Below, in pieces: positions 1 through 4,542 of a stretch of DNA of 5,360 nt. Position 1 is the stretch's first letter. The number at the start of each line of letters is the position of its first letter. The DNA comes from a bacterium Ga0077546 (GTDB lineage: Bacteria > Cyanobacteriota > Vampirovibrionia > Obscuribacterales > Obscuribacteraceae): the NCBI GenBank assembly GCA_001464165.1, contig LNEX01000509.1, positions 1 through 5,360 on the forward strand, given 5' to 3'. Under the pieces are notes generated by a model. That model did no database searches, was not told where the DNA came from, and worked only from the letters and a program-made list of their open reading frames with translations. The position numbers were made by a program, and so were the translations under genes.

Positions 1-48
1 CAATTACTACTTTTCAACCATTCGCAATAAAGCTAATCCACATTTAGT

Positions 49-85
49 GGTCGGCAGGGAAACAAAGAGCAAAATCCCCGCGACC
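49..85 (-). terminator. Stable hairpin downstream of the anti-sigma gene, possible operon end
   Basis: Arms 49-60 and 75-85 pair over 11 base pairs with one bulged base and a 14-nt loop (61-74). Read on the minus strand, the arm GGTCGCGGGGA pairs with TCCCTGCCGACC, and the only imperfect pair is a G-U wobble; on the plus strand that pair becomes an A-C mismatch. The hairpin is therefore better as RNA made from the leftward operon, which ends about 84 nt upstream of it. No run of T follows the stem on the minus strand, so it is not a standard intrinsic terminator. It could be a 3'-end stabilising structure or a weak terminator. Nothing else in 1-168 is recognisable. Confidence 0.4.
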
Positions 86-168
86 TTCATCCCACTAGGT
101 AGCTAAAACGCCCTTCCTGAGCCATTCTAAAACCAATGAAACATAAGATATATTATCAGAGACCAAAA

Positions 169-978
169 TCAACCCGCTGGTGCCACCAGCTTGATCAACT
201 TCTCCGAAGCAATCGGGCTAACATAGAGAACATCGGCACCATTGCTTGAAAGCAGCAGTGCTGACTGGTTGCCTAACTTGCCGATGCTCGCAACCTGACC
301 ATTCTCAAGGGTTATTTGCTGCATACTGGTTTTGCGCAATGAAAGCAAACCAGTTGGTGCCTGATAGCAATCAATACAATCAGTCGAAGAACCATCGCTG
401 CTATTGAAACACATACGCACAAGAGTCTTACCATCACTGGTTTTGACAATATCAGAACCATACAAACCATAATTGGCTAGCTTGATCTTTTGCACCGCAA
501 ATCCAACTTTAGCAGCCAAATCAGAAGCATCTTTCTTGCCCACATAATCAACTACAAAGCTAGGGTCTTCTGGGCCTGATGAATGATGACCAATGCTAGC
601 CACTAAGTTCTCAGCGACAATTGCATTTTGACTTTGAACTGGCAGTGGAGTGCGGCCAGCGAAATAAGGAGAAGTTAGCGCTAGAGAAACAAGAAGCACA
701 GTGGCTGCAGCACCAATAAAAAAAGTGTTCATGTACTTCACTGTACTGGCTTGTTGATCGCGGTGCAGAGCAGAGATAATGCGCTTCTCAAAATCATCAC
801 TAGGTTTTTGCTGAGCCAGAATATCGACAATACCAGCCCTGACAGAAAGTATTTGCTCCCACTCACTTTGGCATTGATTACATTTACTAATATGGCCAGC
901 CACCATAGCAGCAGACTCATTAGCAAGTTCATTATCACTAGCTGGCCCTAACAGCTCTCGGGCTTGTTCACAGTTCAT
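169..978 (-). CDS. Membrane-anchored zinc-finger anti-sigma factor (zf-HC2 type)
   Basis: This is a 269-residue regulator that probably holds the ECF sigma factor encoded just before it inactive at the inner membrane. The N-terminal region is a cytoplasmic ZAS/zf-HC2 domain: C3 followed by H29-x3-C33-x2-C36, the usual zinc-binding pattern of anti-sigma domains. A single hydrophobic segment lies at about 83-106. The remainder (about 107-269) should be periplasmic and carries C190 and a C201-I-D-C204 pair, plus H131-H132; these could form a redox or metal sensor (inference). The end, about residues 230-265, loosely recalls the C-terminal fold of other zf-HC2 anti-sigma proteins. The start is supported by GAGG at 984-987, 5 nt upstream of the ATG. 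The gene overlaps the sigma gene by 11 nt, so the two are probably translationally coupled. The anti-sigma role is firm; the sensed signal is unknown. Confidence 0.9.
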   Translation of the reverse strand: MNCEQARELLGPASDNELANESAAMVAGHISKCNQCQSEWEQILSVRAGIVDILAQQKPSDDFEKRIISALHRDQQASTVKYMNTFFIGAAATVLLVSLALTSPYFAGRTPLPVQSQNAIVAENLVASIGHHSSGPEDPSFVVDYVGKKDASDLAAKVGFAVQKIKLANYGLYGSDIVKTSDGKTLVRMCFNSSDGSSTDCIDCYQAPTGLLSLRKTSMQQITLENGQVASIGKLGNQSALLLSSNGADVLYVSPIASEKLIKLVAPAG

Positions 979-1579
979 TTGGGCCTCTCTTTGATTGTTC
1001 TTTCTTGCTAGCCTTATCAGGCTTTGTATTAGTTTGCTCGTCAGAGTTGCTACCCGTCATCAAATCGAAAAGGGCCTTGCGTGCCCGTGACAAACGAGAC
1101 ATAACTGTGCCGACAGGAACACTTAAGTAATCGGCAATATCTTTGTAAGACATATCGCTCACTTCTCGCAAAAGCAAAGGAGCAGCAAAATGCTCGGGTA
1201 AATTGGCAATTCCAGTAGCCAGCAGTTCATATTCAATTTTGCGTGAAGCCACTAAATCTGGTGTCTCCCTACTATCAACCAGAAGGTTTTCTAAATCGTC
1301 GTCTTCTTCAATAGCCTTATACTGCGGTCCAGCAGAAGCTTGGCGCACTATATCTTTGATAGCATTGCCGAGAATGGCATAAAGCCAGGCTTTTTCATTG
1401 CTGCCCTGCTTAAAGCTACTGAACGAGCGAAAAGCCCTAACAAATGTGGTTTGCACAACATCCTCAGCCTCTTCATGCTTACGCAGGCGCATAAAAGCAT
1501 AGTTATAAAATTCGCGTGAATAAGCCCTTACCCAGCCTTCTACCGTCTTTTTCTGAAAAGCATTTTCTTGAAAAAACAT
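968..1579 (-). CDS. ECF-family RNA polymerase sigma factor
   Basis: This 203-residue protein has the compact two-domain build of extracytoplasmic-function sigma-70 factors. Region 2 spans about residues 15-81, with the core-binding stretch AEDVVQTTFVRAF (38-50) and the promoter-melting stretch around KAWLYAI (63-69). Region 4 spans about 117-171, with a helix-turn-helix around SYKDIADYLSVPVGTVMSRL (144-163). The two are joined by an acidic linker containing EEDDDLENLL. A hydrophilic Lys/Asp/Gln tail (176-203) follows region 4. The start lies 5 nt after the stop of the Msr gene, and I see no clear Shine-Dalgarno sequence there, so translation probably depends on coupling to the gene upstream. 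Gene order Msr, sigma, anti-sigma suggests that the factor drives its own operon. The ECF subgroup cannot be assigned by eye. Confidence 0.93.
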   Translation of the reverse strand: MFFQENAFQKKTVEGWVRAYSREFYNYAFMRLRKHEEAEDVVQTTFVRAFRSFSSFKQGSNEKAWLYAILGNAIKDIVRQASAGPQYKAIEEDDDLENLLVDSRETPDLVASRKIEYELLATGIANLPEHFAAPLLLREVSDMSYKDIADYLSVPVGTVMSRLSRARKALFDLMTGSNSDEQTNTKPDKASKKEQSKRGPNEL

Positions 1580-1584
1580 AGCTA

Positions 1585-2712
1585 TTACAGATGACGGCGC
1601 GGAACATGGCAGCCTTGACCAGGATGCTTGGCAAAGTAATCTTGATGATAGCTCTCAGCAGTATAGAAAGTCTGCAAGGGCTCAAAAGAAGTGACGATCT
1701 TGCCGTCAAACTTGCTTTGCAGAGAGGCAATTGTTTCTTTGGCCTGCTTCAAATCGGCTTCATCAGCATAAAAAATTGCTGAGCGATACTGGTCACCAAT
1801 ATCTGGGCCCTGACGATCTTTAGTAGTGGGGTCATGTATAGAGAGAAACTCTTTGACCAGAGCCTGATAGCTAATCACCTTAGGATCAAAAACTACTCTG
1901 ACAGCCTCGGCATGCTTGGTTGAATGACTGCAGACATCGCTATAGGTTGGATCTTTAGTGATACCGCCGGTGTAACCAACCACCGTGCCGTGCACACCCT
2001 TAACTTCCTTGAGAGCGTCTTCAACTCCCCAGAAGCAGCCTCCAGCAAAGTAGGCCACAGACAAGCCTTTAGCCTTCTCTGCTGCATCTTCAATAGCTGA
2101 ATATTTGGGTAAGTCGAGAGCATCGGCATTCTTATCAGAGGCTGCAGCTCCATCACTTTTATTCGCCGCTGCAGCTGGAACATTGGCTTTAGCATCGAAG
2201 GCCAGGGACGCCGAGTTAATGCAATAACGCTTACCACTAGGCCCAGGTCCATCATCAAAAACATGGCCCAAATGCGCGCCACAGGTAGCACACATTACTT
2301 CGTTGCGCTCCATGCCAAGACTACGGTCAGAGGCAACAGCAAGGTTGGCGCCTTTGACTGGATCAGTAAAGCTCGGCCAGCCAGTGCCTGAATCAAACTT
2401 TTGAGCCGACGAAAACAAAGTGCCGCCGCAAGCAGCGCATTGATAATTACCTTTATCATGATTGTTCCAGTACTTACCAGTGAAGGCCATCTCAGTGCCT
2501 TTCTCGCGAGCAACGCGATACTGTTCAGGAGTGAGCCTTGCCCGCCATTCCTTATCTGTCAATTTCTTCCATTCAATCTTCGGTTTATCGGTATCACTGT
2601 TTTTGCTCATATCTGTTGGCTTTTGCGAAGCTCCAATTGATGGGGTTGAACAGCCAGATAGACAAATAGTAGTTGTAATGGCCCAAAACATCGTTCTTTT
2701 ATAGCTAGTCAT
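1585..2712 (-). CDS. Lipoprotein bifunctional methionine sulfoxide reductase, MsrB-MsrA fusion
   Basis: This 375-residue enzyme reduces both epimers of methionine sulfoxide in proteins (MsrB the R form, MsrA the S form). A lipoprotein signal comes first, with lipobox L18-S-G-C21, so the enzyme should be membrane-anchored outside the cytoplasm. The MsrB domain (about 47-175) has two zinc-binding pairs, C92-x2-C95 and C141-x2-C144, the GTGWPSF motif (109-115) and the catalytic RYCINS (C164). It has no further cysteine to act as resolver. An Ala/Lys/Asp-rich linker (about 176-215) leads to the MsrA domain (about 217-375), with catalytic GCFWG (C226), the conserved stretch around [20 protein letters not shown] (293-312) and a C-terminal likely resolving C368. 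The ATG is supported by AGGTGATC just upstream. It is the first gene of a three-gene operon with an ECF sigma/anti-sigma pair, which suggests induction by envelope oxidation. All expected catalytic residues are present. Confidence 0.96.
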   Translation of the reverse strand: MTSYKRTMFWAITTTICLSGCSTPSIGASQKPTDMSKNSDTDKPKIEWKKLTDKEWRARLTPEQYRVAREKGTEMAFTGKYWNNHDKGNYQCAACGGTLFSSAQKFDSGTGWPSFTDPVKGANLAVASDRSLGMERNEVMCATCGAHLGHVFDDGPGPSGKRYCINSASLAFDAKANVPAAAANKSDGAAASDKNADALDLPKYSAIEDAAEKAKGLSVAYFAGGCFWGVEDALKEVKGVHGTVVGYTGGITKDPTYSDVCSHSTKHAEAVRVVFDPKVISYQALVKEFLSIHDPTTKDRQGPDIGDQYRSAIFYADEADLKQAKETIASLQSKFDGKIVTSFEPLQTFYTAESYHQDYFAKHPGQGCHVPRRHL

Positions 2713-2713
2713 C

Positions 2714-2721
2714 GATCACCT
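2714..2721 (-). promoter_or_regulatory. Extended Shine-Dalgarno of the msrB-msrA gene
   Basis: On the minus strand AGGTGATC sits one base before the ATG at 2712. It matches eight consecutive bases of the usual 16S rRNA anti-SD complement (the AGGUGAUC part), with the GG about 6 nt from the start codon. This supports the chosen start and suggests strong translation of the first operon gene. Confidence 0.6.
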
Positions 2722-2770
2722 TTCCAAATTTGTCCTGCCTGGCAGAAGCGCAAACGCGCCGTTAACTCTC

Positions 2771-2776
2771 TATACT
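2771..2776 (+). promoter_or_regulatory. Possible -10 box TATACT
   Basis: TATACT matches the housekeeping -10 consensus at five of six positions, about 100 nt upstream of the peptide gene. At the expected -35 spacing the sequence is GCGCAA, a poor match, and there is no extended -10 TG. If used, the 2781-2795 dyad would lie at the start of the transcript. Confidence 0.25.
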
Positions 2777-2780
2777 TTGC

Positions 2781-2815
2781 TTTGCCCCCGGCAAAAAATT
2801 TGTTTTTGCTGGCGG
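2781..2815. promoter_or_regulatory. Overlapping dyads, candidate operator or 5' UTR hairpin
   Basis: TTTGCC-CCC-GGCAAA (2781-2795) is a perfect inverted repeat with 6-bp arms and a 3-nt centre, the size of a small operator. Its right half also takes part in a larger imperfect dyad: 2785-2797 pairs with 2803-2815 over 12 pairs, with one C-C mismatch, one G-T pair and a 5-nt loop. The two structures exclude each other. Either a protein site or an RNA switch could give this pattern; chance is also possible in so short a region. Confidence 0.4.
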
Positions 2816-2840
2816 GAATAAAATCGCAATTGCATCGGTT
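2815..2840 (+). promoter_or_regulatory. Candidate ECF-type promoter for the Cys-repeat peptide gene
   Basis: GGAAT (2815-2819) and CGGTT (2836-2840) are separated by 16 nt. Many ECF promoters have a GGAA-type or TGAA-type -35 and a short CG-containing -10 at this spacing. Transcription would begin near 2847, about 16 nt before the AGGAG ribosome site, a plausible leader length. No copy of the same pair is seen on the minus strand before the Msr gene, which weakens the idea that both are driven by the local sigma factor. Confidence 0.3.
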
Positions 2841-2876
2841 TACGAAACATCAATCACTTCACAGGAGATTTTTCGG

Positions 2877-3236
2877 ATGCAAGACAAAACAAAAGCAAAA
2901 GTAGCCGCAGCACTAGCAGCAACCCTAGGGCTGGCCATACAGGGTTCGGCCAATGCCGCCTCTAACCAAAGCTTGCGAATCTTGGAAAAGCCATCACTCT
3001 TAAAAGTAAATCAGGCTGAGACTGCTGAGCAGTTTTTAGCTGACGATAAATCAGACAAGAAAGCCAAGGGCAAAGAAGGCTCTTGTAAGGGTAAAGAAGG
3101 CTCCTGCAAGGGCAAAGAAGGTTCCTGTAAGGGCAAAGAAGGTTCCTGTAAGGGCAAAGAAGGCTCCTGTAAAGGCAAAGAAGGCTCCTGTAAAGGCAAA
3201 GAAGGCTCCTGTAAGGGCAAAGAAGGCTCTCACTAA
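2877..3236 (+). CDS. Exported Cys-repeat peptide, HvfA/bufferin-like candidate RiPP metallophore precursor
   Basis: This is a 119-residue small protein. Residues 1-27 form a Sec signal: a basic start (MQDKTKAK), an Ala/Leu-rich core and an AxA cleavage site (A25-N-A27). A 37-residue spacer (28-64) ends in a charged DDKSDKKAK stretch. Residues 64-119 are eight 7-residue repeats, seven of KGKEGSC and a final KGKEGSH. The mature protein would carry seven cysteines, all in the repeats, and no aromatic residues except F53. HvfA-type metallophores have the same design, a signal peptide plus EGKCG-like repeats modified by an MNIO (DUF692) enzyme to bind copper. Here the repeat reads EGSC rather than EGKC, so the family link is inference. 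No MNIO or HvfC gene follows. The start is backed by AGGAG at 2863-2867. An unmodified metal- or oxidant-trapping thiol peptide is the main alternative. Confidence 0.82.
   Translation: MQDKTKAKVAAALAATLGLAIQGSANAASNQSLRILEKPSLLKVNQAETAEQFLADDKSDKKAKGKEGSCKGKEGSCKGKEGSCKGKEGSCKGKEGSCKGKEGSCKGKEGSCKGKEGSH
3066..3233 (+). repeat. 21-nt in-frame tandem repeat, 8 copies
   Basis: Eight contiguous 21-nt units encode KGKEGSC (the last KGKEGSH) and fill the 3' half of the peptide gene up to its stop codon. Units differ almost only at synonymous third positions (AAG/AAA, GGC/GGT, TCT/TCC, TGT/TGC). Units 3 and 4 are identical to each other, and so are units 6 and 7, which points to recent duplication. 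The sole amino-acid change is the final Cys to His. Confidence 0.98.
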
Positions 3237-3245
3237 TCCTCATGC

Positions 3246-3291
3246 AAGGAGGAAGGCTAATGCTCAAGTCATAAGCCTTCCTCTTTGTATT
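3246..3291 (+). terminator. Rho-independent terminator after the Cys-repeat peptide gene
   Basis: GAGGAAGGCT (3249-3258) and AGCCTTCCTC (3274-3283) are perfect complements. After an A-A mismatch, ATG/CAT adds three more pairs around a 7-nt loop, and the outer side extends by G-T, A-T and A-T pairs. TTTGTATT follows. The hairpin starts about 10 nt after the stop codon at 3236. It suggests that the peptide gene is a single-gene transcript and is not co-transcribed with the TPR gene downstream. Confidence 0.82.
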
Positions 3292-3360
3292 ACCAACCAT
3301 TTTTGTATCTTATTGGCTCCAGTCAATATCAAATACAGCATCGAGGCGAAACCTAGAAAC

Positions 3361-3389
3361 TTAGCCACCAAGCAGTTAAACTCTATGTT
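3361..3389 (+). promoter_or_regulatory. Weak candidate promoter for the TPR gene
   Basis: TTAGCC (3361-3366) and TATGTT (3384-3389) are spaced by 17 nt, 25 nt before the start codon. They match the housekeeping boxes at three and four of six positions. A promoter is expected here because a terminator ends the upstream gene, but this pair is only the best of weak options. Confidence 0.25.
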
Positions 3390-3413
3390 TATCTTCAACT
3401 GCGGTAACGAGCA

Positions 3414-4235
3414 ATGGTGGCATGGTTATTTTGGCCCACAATAATTTTCACAGTATGCGCTGTGAGCCTTAGCACGGCGCCAGTGAGCAGTTACATTGAC
3501 GACGACAATCCGGCCTTTGCCCGCTTACCCATTTACCCGCTGATTCTAGAAGGCAAATTTGAGCAAGCCATACCTTGGCTCGACCGCTCGATCGCCAAAG
3601 AGCCTAAAAATGTTACCTACCTGGAATGCCGAGCCCAGTGCTATCACGCTCTTAAAAAATATCCCCAAGCAATTAAAGACTTTACTGGCTGCATCGCCCT
3701 CTCTCAGAACAACCTTTACCTGCACTACGATCGCGGTCAAGCCTACTCAGATATGGGCAGCTTTGAGAAGGCCCTGGAAGATTTTGAGCGAGTGATTCAA
3801 CTGGCTGGCCAAGACAAAGCTCAGCTGAAGCGCTTCTACCGGCTCAAAGTCAATGTTCTTGAGCATTTGAATCGCACAGCAGAGGCTGAGATTTGGTGTT
3901 CAAAAATACTGGCAATAGACAACAGCAATTTTGAAATTCTCTCGAAGCGAGCCTTGCTTCGAAGAAAGCTGGGACGTAATCAAGATGCCATAACTGACTA
4001 CTCTTCTATTCTTAAATCAGTACCCGACGACGCCACCATGCTCAAGCAAAGAGGCGATGCTTACTGCGAAGCTAAAAATTGGAAGAAAGCTATTGCTGAC
4101 TACTCAGCGGCAATCGCTGAAGAACCAGAGCTGGCAGCTTCGATTTACGAAGCTCGAGGCAAAGCCTATTTGAAAATTGGCGACTCAGCCAAAGCTAGCG
4201 CCGACATGAACCAGGCGAAAAGAACCAAACCGTGA
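3414..4235 (+). CDS. TPR-repeat protein with N-terminal membrane or export segment
   Basis: This 273-residue protein is nearly all tetratricopeptide helix pairs, a scaffold for protein-protein contacts. Residues 1-20 are hydrophobic, a signal or anchor, although no Lys or Arg precedes the core, which is unusual for a Sec signal. About seven TPR units follow at roughly 36-66, 67-100, 101-134, 137-170, 171-204, 205-238 and 241-270. The clearest are those with the typical G/A-x-Y or A-Y and A-I-x-D-Y/F pattern: AIKDF (86-90), ALEDF (120-124), AITDY (192-196), AIADY (227-231). A stop codon lies three codons before the ATG in the same frame, so no upstream start is possible; GTG at the next codon is an alternative. 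The ribosome site is weak. It stands between a terminator and a gene-free stretch, so it is probably transcribed alone. Partner and role cannot be told. Confidence 0.88.
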   Translation: MVAWLFWPTIIFTVCAVSLSTAPVSSYIDDDNPAFARLPIYPLILEGKFEQAIPWLDRSIAKEPKNVTYLECRAQCYHALKKYPQAIKDFTGCIALSQNNLYLHYDRGQAYSDMGSFEKALEDFERVIQLAGQDKAQLKRFYRLKVNVLEHLNRTAEAEIWCSKILAIDNSNFEILSKRALLRRKLGRNQDAITDYSSILKSVPDDATMLKQRGDAYCEAKNWKKAIADYSAAIAEEPELAASIYEARGKAYLKIGDSAKASADMNQAKRTKP

Positions 4236-4542
4236 GCTAGCCGTGCACAGCTGCGCTAAGCCGCCCCCAGCCTGACAACCCTCCTTACCCCTAAATGTTC
4301 AGCGCCAGGCCCCCCTGATTGCAAGAAATTTATACACCTGCAATTGTTTCCTTCCTGCGCAGGCGCGTAGGTTAAAAACCTCATTTCTTTTACAAACAAA
4401 CAGAATTACCTTCACGACCCAAGAACCACAGACTACCCAATAGCCCCCTACGCGCACTAGAGTGTCCCGCAGACTGTTCGACAAGGACCGTTGCAGCTCT
4501 AGCTTCCTATCTCATCAACGCTTAGCATCAATGGAGCCTCTT
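4236..4542. other. Gene-free intergenic stretch, C-rich at its start
   Basis: I see no credible gene in these 307 nt. The first 80 nt are strongly C-rich on the plus strand, with several CCCC runs. Short symmetries are present: the palindrome CCTGCGCAGG at 4354-4363, and a 9-bp inverted repeat GCGCGTAGG (4363-4371) / CCTACGCGC (4447-4455) 75 nt apart. The section between is A/C-rich and not obviously structured. No clear promoter for the DUF2252 gene could be picked, although it must start here or upstream. No strong terminator for the TPR gene is visible either. Confidence 0.6.
4533..4536 (+). promoter_or_regulatory. Ribosome binding site that decides the DUF2252 start
   Basis: GGAG lies 6 nt before the ATG at 4543. 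An in-frame ATG at 4531 has no Shine-Dalgarno sequence ahead of it and itself overlaps this site, so 4543 is the better start. Confidence 0.55.

Larger units (their letters stand above)
2713..2876. promoter_or_regulatory. Divergent intergenic region between the Msr-ECF operon and the Cys-repeat peptide gene
   Basis: These 164 nt separate two genes that point away from each other, so promoters for both must lie here or be read in from outside. The region holds several perfect short dyads: CTGCC-T-GGCAG (2735-2745), GCGC-AAAC-GCGC (2748-2759), TTTGCC-CCC-GGCAAA (2781-2795) and GCAATTGC (2826-2833). A TATACT box lies at 2771-2776 and reads AGTATA on the other strand. I could not find a convincing pair of -35 and -10 boxes for the housekeeping sigma factor in either direction, which fits use of an alternative sigma factor but does not prove it. 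Confidence 0.7.

Noticed and set aside
1..168. A small gene or tRNA at the left edge
   Set aside because: No open frame with a start site and no cloverleaf pattern; only the 49-85 hairpin stands out.
1893..2291. 132-codon minus-strand frame inside the Msr gene, in another frame
   Set aside because: It overlaps the conserved MsrB and MsrA motifs and has no domain of its own.
3066..3233. CRISPR array
   Set aside because: The units are 21 nt, contiguous without spacers, and encode a regular peptide in frame.
3066..3233. Collagen-like or phage-tail repeat protein
   Set aside because: The period is 7 residues with Cys in each unit and no Gly-x-y triplets or proline.
2962..3300. Leu/Pro- and Phe-rich open frames opposite the Cys-repeat gene (also 3011-3220 and 3051-3233 on the minus strand)
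   Set aside because: They are antisense readings of the 21-nt repeat, which stays open in every frame because its length is a multiple of three. They have no ribosome site and no recognisable domain.
4299..4484. 61-codon minus-strand frame in the gene-free region
   Set aside because: No ribosome site, no domain, odd composition, and no neighbouring gene to pair with.
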